This document shows positions 1 through 10,176 of a stretch of 64,000 bases of DNA, one piece after another; position 1 is the first letter of the stretch; each line of letters begins with the position of its first letter. Made by a program: the position numbers and the translations under genes. The stretch covers positions 7,130,001 to 7,194,000 of the forward strand of contig NC_052620.1 of assembly GCF_016545825.1 (NCBI RefSeq). Reading direction: 5' to 3'. Source of the DNA: Eucalyptus grandis (taxonomy: Eukaryota > Streptophyta > Magnoliopsida > Myrtales > Myrtaceae). The notes under the pieces are model-generated. The model was not told the DNA's origin. It was given only the letters and a program-made list of their open reading frames with translations, and did not search any database.

Positions 1-1568
1 AACCTAAAGCTATCAAAAATGTTTGATTAGATATGCCGAAAACAGTAAAGCTTATAGGCTTCTGGACTTAGAATCCAATGTCATTATCGAATCAACAAAC
101 GTTAAATTCTTTGAGAATAACTATTCTACTGGTTTTGAAATAATTCAAAATAATTCAAAACCTATGGAAACTTGAGTAAATTCTCAAGAAATAAACGAAT
201 AATTCTAGAAACATGATTGAACCAAGGAGAAACATTAGAGTCGGGAAACTAAAAGACTTAAGTCCTAATTTTATTACTTATATTTTTCTTGTTGAATGAG
301 ATAGAGATAATAACGTAATAAATAAAAACCCATATGTATTAAATTTAGAAGACAATCCTAAAAGCTTCAATGATACTATGTCTTCTAAAGATGCTTCTTT
401 TTGGAAACAAGTTGTAAATGATGAAATGGACTCAATTATATTCAATAATATACATTGAACAACCAAAAGGTTTCATTCTTCTTGGAAATGAAATGAAATT
501 ACATAAATTGATTAGTCTCTTTATGGACTTAAGCGAGATCCTAAGCAGTGGCACGTAAAAATTGATTTAGTCATATTGTTTAATGGTTTAATCCACAATA
601 ATGTTGATAAGTGTATATACTCTAAATTCACTAAAGACTATGGTGTCTTAGTGTGCTTGTATGTTAATGATATGCTTATCTTTGGAACGAATATGACTGG
701 AATTATTGAGACTAAGAAGTATCTAACTTTTATGTTTAAAATGAATGATTTGGGTAAAGTAGACAATATATTATGTATTAAAGTTCAGAAACATAATGAA
801 GGTTATTCTTTAAGCCGATGTAATTATGTTGAAAAATTGTCAAATAAATTTTAAAGTTAAATACTTCATTCGGTTCCAGTATTAAATTACATTATAATAC
901 TAGTAGAGCGGTAGCACAACTTCAATATGCAAGTGTTATATGATCTTAAAATGTATGTGATGCATTGTACTAGACATAATATTGTGTATATTGTATGCAA
1001 GTTTAGTAAGTATACTAGTAATCCAGGTATAGAACATTAGAGGGTTATTATCGAAATTTTTGGTCTTCTAAAAAGAATCAAAAATTTAGGATTGCTCTAT
1101 AATAATTATTCAGCTATATTAGAAGGATACACCGATACTAGTTAGATTACAAGTGTGAGAGATGAGCATTCCACTTTTAGATGGATTTTCACACTAGGTG
1201 GAGGTGTTGTATCTTAGGTGAGCAAGAAACAAACATGTATAACTCACTCAATTATGGAATCGGAATTCATTGCTTTAGCAGCAATTGGAAAAGAGATTGA
1301 ATGAATTAGGAATTTATTATAAGATATTGAAATATGGCCTAGTCCTATACCTCATATTTTTATCCATTATGATAGTCAGGCCACTTTGAAAAGAACTTAT
1401 AGTAGTACATATAAAGGTAAGTCTAGACATATTAATCTTAGACATGAATATCTAAGACAATTAATGAAAGATGGTACTATGACAATTGTGTGTGTGAGGT
1501 CAAGTAATATTCTAGCCGATCTCTTGACAAAGGCTTTATCAAGAGACATGGTTATAACGACCTCATGA
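1..1568 (+). pseudogene. Ty1/copia pol remnant (integrase end, RT, RNase H), copy A
   Basis: The 3' part of a copia polyprotein, cut by the window edge and broken by stops and frameshifts. The best readable piece is 576-854, reverse transcriptase with the catalytic box reading YVND instead of the usual YVDD and followed by MLIFG. RNase H follows (about 1240-1566), with the family landmarks HYDSQAT, GKSRHINLRH and ILADLLTKAL. Before the RT, 1-170 matches the end of copia integrase (NSKAYRLLDLESN-like). The same sequence occurs at 51322-52885 with about 8% difference by eye, including the YVND change. No intact ORF remains, so it cannot encode a working polyprotein. The copia assignment is firm from the RNase H motifs. 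The lineage (Tnt1/SIRE-like wording of the RNase H) is only an impression. Confidence 0.88.
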
Positions 1569-2176
1569 GAAATGGGGCTGAAACTTTTTAATTAAAATCA
1601 CTATTAATGGTAATTCAACATTTTTCTAGAATATCACTAGTTACAAAGTTTAATGGGTAAAAACAAGTTATTGAATATAATTGTTTGATACTGACATAGT
1701 CCTAATATGAAAATTCAGTATCATCTATTGCATTTTGTAAGTTGAATTAAATTCTTAATGAAGTATAGCATAAATTTGTAATGTGCTAATAATAACAACA
1801 ATACATAGTAGATACTTCACCTATATGAGCTTAGAAATAATGTCATTTCTTACAAAAGTTAGGATTGCTTTTTAGAGAACTCATGAAACAGGATCAAGTA
1901 AAAGGCTATAATAGTACGGAATAATATAGAACTTCTCGCTAAAATAAGAGATTAGCATATGTACAATATGTTCAATTCTATTATTTAAAAGTACAAATTT
2001 AAAGCTAAGCTACTTATCACTTTGATAGAGCTTCGAGATACTTAACTAAATAAGGGTTTAACTCGAAAAATACTTTTATATATGTATATTAATCCCACCG
2101 AAATTTTGGCTATATGGTCTTAAAAATTTTTAAAAATTTTATTTGAAATCTTTGTTTTACAAACAAAGATGTGGAT
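1569..2176 (+). other. Copia 3' untranslated stretch, copy A
   Basis: AT-rich DNA between the RNase H stop and the 3' LTR. I see no ORF. It ends in a purine-rich stretch (about 2163-2176) in the place expected for the polypurine tract. The corresponding stretch in copy B is 52886-53473. Confidence 0.6.
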
Positions 2177-2755
2177 TATTGGAAGTTTGTTTGTAACACA
2201 AACAAAGTGTGTTTTTCCTTGTCCCACATAGGAAAGTTGAGAGAAGATAGGCCAATTCATATGTGTGAGCCTTCTCTGGTGTGTTTAGAGAAATTGTTGG
2301 GTGTGGGATAAACCCCACAATATCCTCATGCAGGTGTGCGAATAATTGTACGATTATTAGGTGAATTTTGCACGCTTACATGCCCGTGGTTTAATTAGCA
2401 CTAACCCCTTTATTTTTATTTTATTTTGTATAGTTATCTTATTAACCTTTATTAGTTCAAAGGGTTTTTTTTTTATTAAGTATTTTTGAAATCATGAAAA
2501 TTTAAATTTTTTATAATTTTTTTTTTTTTTATTATTCCGAATTTTTATATGTGTCTTTTGAAGACAAGCTTTGAAAATTATACTGTTCAGTTTGCCACCT
2601 TTTCCGAAAGGCTACATATGTTCATTTTGCAACTTCTTCCGAAAGGTTACATTTGCTCATTTTGCAACTTCTTCCGAAAGGTTACATTTGTTCATTTTGC
2701 AACTTTTTTTCAAAATGATACATTTGTTTACTTTACATCCTTTCGTGAAAAGTTG

Positions 2756-2801
<46 letters not shown>

Positions 2802-3066
2802 AATTTTTAGATGAACAAATATGAAATAATTTTCAAGTCTTTTTTCCAAAACTACACCTATCTTTTTAATTGTTTCTTAAAGAGACTATAGATATATGTG
2901 AAAATTGATATCTAGTATTTTCATTTAAGACTTTATTATATCTTGGAAGATATTTACCAATAACCATTAGCAACATTATAGGTAAATAAATCTTTAAACA
3001 AAGTAACATCACGCCTCAAAATTTGACTTGATTACTTTATTGATTTAAAGTCATATTTATCCAACA
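2177..3066 (+). mobile_element. Copia 3' LTR, copy A
   Basis: About 890 bp starting TATTGGAAGTTTG (the 5' LTR of copy B starts TGTTGGAAGTTTG) and ending TTATCCAACA, so the ends form the expected TGTTGGA/TCCAACA inverted pair. It aligns along its length to the LTRs at 46315-47362 and 53474-54328. It contains four tandem-like blocks of 'TTTGTTCATTTTGCAACTTCTTCC' type (about 2587-2740) and a TG microsatellite. The base after the end (atgct) is the same as after copy B, so the two copies share one insertion event. Confidence 0.8.
2758..2800 (+). repeat. (TG)n microsatellite inside the LTR
   Basis: About 21 TG dinucleotides. At the homologous position the other two LTRs in this window carry different simple repeats. 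Confidence 0.95.
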
Positions 3067-4530
3067 ATGCTTGCCTGTTGTTCTTGGCTATGGTGTTGCT
3101 CATGGTTGAGGAAGCACTTGCGATGGGGACCATGGCAAAGCTAGAGATCGCCTCGATATGGTGGTCGACGGTGGTAGATCTCAGTAGCTTGACAATGTTG
3201 GAATTCATGGATCAGTGATCGGCAACCTACAAAACAGAGGGAATGACGGTGTCATTGTCACGAAATAGGAGGTCAGCAGCATGTGTTGGGACATAGAGCA
3301 GTATGGATCGTCGCGATTCAGTGCAGGGTGACGGTGAAGAAATAAATTTGTCATCGGGCTCGGTGCAGGGCGGGGCACAGTAAAGAATCAGCAGAATCGG
3401 CGTCTCGAGGCAACCATAGCAAGGATCGTCATGGTGAAGGTGCAGGTGTCGGAACAAGAATAGCACAGGTTGTCACTGTAGGCAAAGGATAAAGACAGTG
3501 CCATCTCGGTTCTTGAATAGCAACGGCACCATCGCAGGTCAACAAGGAAGTGGTGTCGTCTCAGGCGCAAGAGGTGGAGGCACGGGTGTGAGGCAAGCGG
3601 CGGCAACTGACATGAGCAGCAAAGAATGGTGGGGAGTGATGAAGTGACCAAGGATACGGCGGGGAAAGGGCTCGATCGCGGTGTCTCTCTTTTCCTCGTG
3701 CTCTCTTTCTTTTCTCACCTTTCTCCAAGTGTATGCCAAATTTTCAAATTGTCGACCACTAAATTGTGAGACATAAGCTTCTATTTATAATGTCATGAGT
3801 TAGGTTTAACTAAATAAATTGGCTCAATTCCAACATTATTAAAGGATTAATGGCTATATTTCATCAAAACCAAGGCCTTTATATGAATTCAAGCTCACAT
3901 GGACTTAACCCAACTTGATTAAAGTTCATAAACCACTTTTCCTCTATGCGAATTTCGGCTGAAAAGATCTCCATGGGCTTGGCCTATGGGCTCAATGAAG
4001 CTAAAAACCTTAGTAATTTCCGGCCTTAATTTAATGGGCTCAACTCACTTCAATCAAATACAGAAAATTCCCCCTTCTTTAGTGAGTTCGACACCAATGC
4101 ATTGACGCAATGGGCTCGGCTGGATCCCCCTTACCTCATGGCTATAGCGCAAGTAATTCAATTAAGTTTGAAACCTTTAATTAAATCCATCCACCCTGGT
4201 CCAATTCTTATGTAATTTATAAACTTATCTATTAATGAAATATGCTCGTAATACAACATAATGGATATTATTTTTGTTTAGGAGCCAAGATTAATCCCTA
4301 CTTTTCTAAGTAATAAATTCCTTAAATGATTAGTCAAAATTTAGGTGTCAATAGGCCAGTAATGATCACCAGAGTTCACCAGCCACTAGGCAAGAATTGC
4401 GAAACCCTTGCCCTGCCTACCGCAGCAAGGGTTGCACCCCTTGCTCAAATGTGGGCAAGGCCAAACTCGCCATGGTTTACGTGGCCACAATCGAAGATGG
4501 CCTTACTAGCTGTGCGCAAGGCCAAGTCAG
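3067..4530 (-). mobile_element. Older minus-strand LTR-like sequence (copy A) with TATA box
   Basis: Read on the minus strand this has the layout of an LTR. First comes an AT-rich part with repeated 'gggcttggccta'-type words, then TATAAATAG at 3789-3781, then a GC-rich leader (about 3740-3080) with short overlapping ORFs on both strands that look like chance. The copia LTR ends at its inner boundary. A near-identical copy is 54329-55702 (about 3% difference over 3780-3970 by eye). I do not recognise a coding gene. LTR identity is inferred from layout only. Confidence 0.4.
3781..3789 (-). promoter_or_regulatory. TATA box (minus strand)
   Basis: TATAAATAG on the minus strand, followed by a purine/GC-rich leader. 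It is conserved in copy B at 55053-55045. It is probably the promoter of a retroelement LTR rather than of a host gene. Confidence 0.45.
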
Positions 4531-5069
4531 GGCCAGCTAGGCCATGACAAGGTTGGCTTCACCTAGATCTAAGCAAGGCCGAGTGAGGGCATTCCCTTTG
4601 CCGGTGATCGACAAGGACTTTGCAATTCTTGCCTAGTAGACGGCAAGCTCCAACGATCTTTGCCGCCTAAGTAACACCAACACTGACACGACACGACACG
4701 ATATGACATGACACGCCGACACGTCGTTTCTCAAAAAATGAAGAACTTCGACACGTTGAAACACATTGTATATTAAATATATATATTTTTATATATACAT
4801 AATAAATTATCCTTTAATTAATTTGAATCAAATTCATAAATAAATAAATAATTAGAAACACCTAGAATGAATATACACTAAAAACATTAATCCGCCATTT
4901 ATTAATATCATCCATTGTTTCAATTTGACAAATTCAACTCTATTTCAATAATTCATAAAACTTGAGAAAAATATGCGATCCATATTCTGGATTCACATGT
5001 TAAATATGTTGGAAGAGGAGAAAAAAGCTTAAGGGGTGAATTGTGTATCATAGGAAATGGGAGTTCTTT
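4531..5069. other. Intergenic DNA, no gene seen
   Basis: It holds 'gcaaggcc' type repeats up to about 4660, a short imperfect run of GACAC/GACAT pentamers (about 4685-4735), then AT-rich sequence. No ORF of note. Confidence 0.5.
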
Positions 5070-5633
5070 TTTATTGACTGGCGTGCTTTCGTGGCCCAAA
5101 GTCCCTTTTATCGAACTGGTGTGCTTCCGTAGCCCAGAGTTCTTTTCATTGACTCGGCGTGCTTCTGTAGCCCGATGTCCCTTTTAATAGGCTCAGCGTG
5201 CTTTCCTAGCCTGAAATTCCTGACCTGGCGTGCTTTCGTAGCCCGGTGTCCATTTATATTGACATGGCATGCTTTCGTAGCCCAATGTCCATTTATATCG
5301 ACCCGGTGTGCTTTCGTAGCCCAATGTCCATTTTCATTTACTCAGCATGTTCCCGTAGCCCGATGTCCATTTTTATAGACCCGGCCGGCGTACTTCCATA
5401 GCCCGGAGTCTCTGACCTGGCGTGCTTTTGTAGTCCAGAGTCAATCTTTATTGACCTGACATGCTTTTGTAGCCTAATGTCCATTTATATTGATTTGGCA
5501 TGCTTTCGTAGCCTAGTGTCCATTTATATTGACCTGGCATGCTTTCGTAGCCCACAATCCCTTTTATCGAACCGGTGTGCTTCCATAGCCCAAATTTTTT
5601 TTATCAACCTGGCGTGCTTTCGTAGCCTAGAGT
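5070..5633 (+). repeat. Minisatellite array 1, ~39-bp unit, about 15 copies
   Basis: A degenerate tandem array. Each unit has the core GTGCTTTCGTAGCCC followed by a GTCC-TTTATAT-GACCTGGC type segment. Cores fall near 5080, 5120, 5158, 5198, 5228, 5268, 5308, 5345, 5388, 5420, 5460, 5498, 5540, 5575 and 5612. Most units are 38-40 bp and some are about 30 bp. Because 39 is a multiple of three, a 13-residue periodic reading stays open for stretches (5175-5378, 5477-5665), but I see nothing to make it a protein. The last unit runs straight into the left terminus of element E1 at 5631. Confidence 0.9.
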
Positions 5634-6430
5634 CGCGACCTAATTTTCGCGAGTTCACCACCTAAAACTAGGCTAATGGATTGTTAAGCCTAAACTTAAC
5701 TCGGGCTCTCCCAAGCCCATACCAATTCGTAACTTAGATTCAAGTTCTTAACATGCAAATGATTAATATCTAGGAGTCGCCACTAATCTATTTTTGGTGG
5801 GTCGATTAGAAACCCTAGTAAAGTAACGGGAGATTTACTTTACTCCTACAAACCAGAGACTAAGGGTACAAGGACTTGGTTACATTATATTTCTCTAACG
5901 CCCTTTCGGTACCTTTCTTTTTATTTTGAAAAATGTTTGGCAAGCAGCTTGAATTGATTTTAAACTATCTTCCTAACATGTGAGGTGCTCATGCAAGTGC
6001 GCAAACCACCAATTTAACACCCAAGAAAGAAATTAAATAATACGGGACTTACCTCCAAAGCTACGAAAGCATCTGCAATGTTAAATTAAAATCCATATCA
6101 ACAACCCTAGATATGGTTTCTAATTAACAAGCAATTACTCAATTTTTGTTTCCTCTTTTTCAATGAAAATATAGTCCATATGCAATGCAATGCTTCTAAT
6201 CTAATATGAAATGATATGGCATGGCAATATGTCATAAACTATATGAATGAATAAGAATTTTGTGATTTCTTAATGAACATGCAATAATTAAATATGCAAT
6301 CTAAATTAACCAAAATGACTTAATTCTAATGACGTGCAATGCAATGCAATGCAATGACGTACAAAATTATTTCAACTAAAATGACATGCAACATGCAATT
6401 TAATATGCGAGGTATATGTCACGCGACATT
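5631..6430 (-). repeat. E1 left inverted arm
   Basis: Reverse complement of the right part of E1. Landmarks shared by both arms are the 'aggctaatggatt' block, 'aggagtcgccactaatct', 'ggtttctaattaac' and 'cttctaatctaacatgaaatgat'. It is also homologous to 41812-42600 and, inverted, to 45240-46034. Confidence 0.8.
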
Positions 6431-6498
6431 TATTAAATGACATAATCTATCCATTTTATCAACATTCGATTGAGCTGTCCCCCAAAGGCTTTTCTCTA

Positions 6499-6905
6499 AA
6501 TTCAATCAGATTAAGGCGATCGAAGAAAGGTTTAGGTCCTAGTTAGATGATTCATGCCACAATGCTAGACGATTGTAGAAAGGTACGGATCCTAGAAAAC
6601 CTGTTCCTATTCAGGCAACCGTATAAAGGTACAGGTCCTGAAAAGTGAATTCACGTTTAGGCGACCGTAGAATGATACGGGTCCTAGACAACGTCTGTTT
6701 CACATTCGGGCAACTGTAGAAAGGTACGGGTCTTGGAAAATCAGTTTTTTCCGTTAAGGCGACAGTAGAAAAGTACGGGTCATAGACACAACCAAATACT
6801 GCCATACTAGGCAACCGTAGAAAGGTACGAGTCCTAGAAAAGCAGTCTCCTTACAAAGTCTTGTTGTTATTCAGGGCGATCGTAGAAAAGTACGGGTTCT
6901 GAATA
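6499..6905 (+). repeat. Minisatellite array 2: conserved core with variable spacers, 8 copies
   Basis: Eight units of about 46-65 bp. Each has a conserved core close to GTAGAAAGGTACGGGTCC, preceded by GGCGACC, and a roughly 20-35 bp part that differs from unit to unit. The array lies inside E1 and is absent from the corresponding place in the second copy (42600-43195). Plant Tat/Ogre-type LTR retrotransposons are known to carry such arrays next to the 3' LTR. Whether this is one is an inference from position. Confidence 0.85.
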
Positions 6906-7131
6906 TGTGACACCAACTATCTTGAATTACTATATCCTCCTTGAAGGTAAGTTATTCAGGTAGGTTCCTTTAGCATTTGCATTAGCATTTCCATGCATCA
7001 TATAAATTGCATTTTAAAATAGGATTCATTTTCCGACAAAAAATCATTCATTGCATGTGCATAGTCAAAATTTAGGCCTCAATTTATTTTTGAAGGCAAT
7101 TTCTACGAGCTCACTTTCAAATAGGAACAGT

Positions 7132-10043
7132 TGTTGACACCTAAATTTCGGCGACCTGTTTAGTCATTTATCGTATTTAAAATCAGGGATTGATTTTCAC
7201 CCCTAAAAAACAATTAAATTAATTGCATAGTATGTAGTTTTAGGTACATTTATTCTTAATTTGCATTTATGGTGGGCCGGTGACAAATGGGTTCGAATTG
7301 ATGGCTCAAAATTTTAATTTGATAAGTTGGGCTAAGCTTACGAAGGGAGTAAATCGGCCCAAGCCTTACGGATTTATCTTTGTGATATTTCAATTCAAAA
7401 ACAAATATTGCATTCGAAAAAGTAAATATTGTGTTTGGAAAAGAAATCTTTGCAGATATCAATTTGAAAAAAATTAAAATCCTAATTTGTGGTCTATAAA
7501 TAGGTTAAAACGTGTAGGGTTTTGGAAGGGATGCCACACGTATTGATACACACGGCCGCACATAAAGGGAGGATTTTCTCGAGGTTTTAGGCCAAAAGAA
7601 CAAGAAGAAAAGTTTTCCTTGGGGGCTTTTGGTTTTTTATGGAGTAAAAAAAAAGAGATAAAAGAAGAGAGTGAGAGAGAACCGTTCGGGGGAAGTGACA
7701 TGAGAAGGAGGAATAGAGAGAAAGAGAGAGGAGAGGGGACGTACGAACATAGAGAGAGGAAAGCAGAGGAGATCGGAAAAAAGAACAGGGAAAAAACGTT
7801 GTTCATCTTCTTCCTCGCCGATTCCTTCGCTGCTGCAGGCCCCGCATTTGCACCATTGTGCCTCTGCCACTTCGGCTCTGCTTGCCTCCTCTGTGCACCG
7901 CCACCCCTGTGCCATCCGCGTCCAGTCGCCAGCCACCGCCGCGCCAGCCCACGACCTGCCTGCTCGCGATTCCGTCTCACTGCGTGACCCAACTGCACCA
8001 CCAGTCATCGCCACTCTGCCGGTCGTCCAAAAGCGTCCAGCAGAGACCCACTGACCAGACGTCCCAGCTCGCCGCGCTGACGCAGCCCGAAGCCGAAGCT
8101 CACTGCGATTTCGCCCTGCTGCTTCGCCGTTCCGTCCCTCATCGTCGCGATGCCAGCAGCTGCCGTCACCTGTCCGCCTAGCTCCGCCTCTGCTCTGACC
8201 AGCGATCGACGCCCTTACCTACGACGCTACCACTGCTCTTCTTGCCGTCTCCGCCCATAGCACCGGGATCCCGAGCCCCCTACTGCCCGCCACCATATTC
8301 GAAGCTCGAGTGACTCCCTTGCTGCCCGAGCCTTTCACCGACGCCACTCCGGCAACCTTCCGACCTGACACCCCTGCAGTGCCTCTGTTCGCGAAGCCAC
8401 CGCTGATTCGCCTCCGCCTTTACCCCCAGCAAATCCCGAGCTGGCTAGTCGCTGCTTTGCCCGGTGACTCCCCACCGCGCTTGTACCTTCGAGCACCACC
8501 ACCGTTGTTCCACCCTCTACCGCCGTTGGTTCACCGGCTGCCACCCTTCGCCAAAGCTCCGACCGCGATGCCCTTGCCGGACCGATAACCAACTGCCCTT
8601 GGTTGAGTCCCACGAGCTGCCAAGCCGTGGGGTAAAACAAAAGAAGAAAAAAAGAATTAAATTAGGTAGTTTTTTTTTTCTTTTTGCTTTTTTTTTTATT
8701 TTTATTTTTTTTCAATGGAATTGTTCCTTAGTTTATGATTGAGATTCTGACATGAAATAGTCTCTCAGGGATTGTCAGTCTGATTTTCGTGCCCGAAATC
8801 CAACTTACAATCGTTTGCAAAATCATCAATCGAATCTCACGCCTGAGATTCGATTCGCGATTTATTTAAAAATTGGCCAACTCAATTTCATGCGCGAGAT
8901 ATAGTTCGCCAATTTGTGGATATCGATCCTATTTTATCTGCCGTCATGTTGGTTGAACCTTTTTTTTTTTTTGTGAAAGGAAAAATCCAAAAAAATATTT
9001 GAGTTAGGATTAGGTTTGTTTTAGTATATTTTTTGTTATGTTGCATATCTAGAATAGGGATTTTATTTCGAATTTAAAAAAAATTAAAAAAAATGCATTC
9101 ATTTAAGATGTTAGTTTTTCTTTAAATCTAAATTGCACGTTTAATTATGTGGCAATTTTTAAATTTTGAATTTTATAAAAAATGATCATGCACGTGTCAT
9201 ATAGAATCACACGTCATTGCATGTTAGGATTGTATGTTTATTAATTATAGATTTAGATAATTTCTCCTAGATAGATTGCATACTTATTAAGAAAATAAAA
9301 ATCATGTGCACGTCAATTAGTGATTGTTGCTAGGTGCATTTAATTAGAAATTGTCCGTCATTAAGATTAGGTCATTTTAGTTCATTTAGACTGCATATTT
9401 AATTATTGCATTTCTTTAAAAATTATTTATGTCATATAATTTAGATTATACTGTCATGTTATATCATTTCATGTTAGATTAGAAGCGTTGCATTGCATAT
9501 GGATTATATTCATTAAATTAGTAAAAACAAAAATTGAGTGATTGCGTGTTAATTAGAAATCATATCTAGGATTGTCAATGTGAATTATGATTTAACATAT
9601 GCTTTCAATGCCATGAGGTAAGTCTTGCAATTTATTCATTGTTTTATTTGGGTGTTAAATTGGTGGTTTGCGCACCCACGTGATTGACTTACATGTTAGG
9701 GAAATAAATTAAAATTAATTTAAATTGCTTGCCAAACATTTTTCAAAAACTAAAAGAGAAATTTATCGAAAATGGTGTAAGTGAAAGCTAGCGTAACCAA
9801 GTCCTTGAACTTACAATCTCTGGTTCGTAGGAATAAAGTAAATCTTCCGTTACTTTACTTGGGTTTCTAATCAACCCACCAAAAATATATTAGTGGCGAC
9901 TCCTAATTGAGAAATCAATAGCATGTTAAGAACTTGAATCTAAGTCACAAATTGGTATGGGCTTGAGAGAGTCCAAGCTAAATTTAGGCTTAGTAATCCA
10001 TTAGCCAAACCTTAAGTGGTTCACTGGAAATTTGGTCACGACA
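7132..10043 (+). mobile_element. LTR-like block of E1 (2.9 kb)
   Basis: Starts TGTTGACACCTAAATTTC and ends GGTCACGACA (TG...CA). It contains a TATA box (7495), a purine-rich leader, a GC-rich segment (about 7800-8600) and an AT-rich tail that forms the right inverted arm. The homologous block at 43196-46034 is 2.84 kb and is flanked by caatg/caata, a likely 5-bp TSD with one change, which favours an LTR or solo LTR. The open frames at 7474-8742 on both strands come from the biased composition and are not conserved in the other copy, so I do not call them genes. Confidence 0.5.
7495..7504 (+). promoter_or_regulatory. TATA box of E1 LTR-like block
   Basis: TATAAATAGG, followed by GTTAAAACGTGTAGG. 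The same TATA and downstream words occur in the second copy at 43671-43680, so it is a conserved element promoter. Confidence 0.6.
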
Positions 10044-10176
10044 GGAGATTTCCAAGAATGGGAAACCCTCTTGGACAATGAGACAATTTCTTCTTGCTCT
10101 GTGTTTTCCATAGCAAAGCTCCCAATATGAGATGAGCAATCAAAGCGAACGTAAGTGTTATCCATATCCAAACCAT
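10044..10176 (-). pseudogene. CYP736A-like P450 exon 1 fragment
   Basis: On the minus strand the ATG at 10176-10174 opens about 44 codons of a P450 N-terminus: a hydrophobic membrane anchor with WIWITLTFALIAHLI, a basic KTQSKKK stretch, then [11 protein letters not shown]. In intact relatives the proline hinge is PPGPRG. Here PPGP has changed, with SHCP in its place. Homology stops exactly where E1 ends (10043). The rest of the gene is not on the far side of E1, so this is a truncated copy. The A run that is frameshifted in gene 1 is here an in-frame AAAACACAG. Confidence 0.85.

Larger units (their letters stand above)
5631..10043 (+). mobile_element. Element E1: 4.4-kb repeat with long inverted arms
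   Basis: Left arm about 5631-6430 is the reverse complement of about 9230-10043 (the alignment is plain by eye over 800 bp). The outer ends read AGTCGCGACC on the left and, read inward, TGTCGTGACC on the right. Between the arms lie minisatellite array 2 and a promoter-bearing block that starts TGTTGACACC at 7132. A second copy with the same plan is at 41812-46034. No transposase, gag or pol is visible. Two readings are possible. One is a non-autonomous element with long terminal inverted repeats. The other is a 2.9-kb solo-LTR-like sequence (7132-10043, TG...CA) next to an inverted partial LTR. I find no matching flanking duplication for either reading in this copy. Confidence 0.6.

Noticed and set aside
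2549..2824. ORFs of 79-91 aa ending in Cys-Val repeats
   Set aside because: They are translations of LTR tandem blocks and the TG microsatellite.
5175..5665. Short repetitive 'CPFxxTxxAFVAR' proteins
   Set aside because: They are the translation of a 39-bp minisatellite; the frame stays open only because the unit is a multiple of three.
6499..6905. CRISPR-like layout of conserved repeats and variable spacers
   Set aside because: The host is a plant, the repeats are degenerate, spacer lengths vary widely and there is no cas gene. It is a minisatellite within a transposable element.
7474..8742. Several ORFs of 90-175 aa on both strands
   Set aside because: They overlap in many frames in a GC-rich leader of an LTR-like element, have no domains, and are not preserved in the E2 copy.
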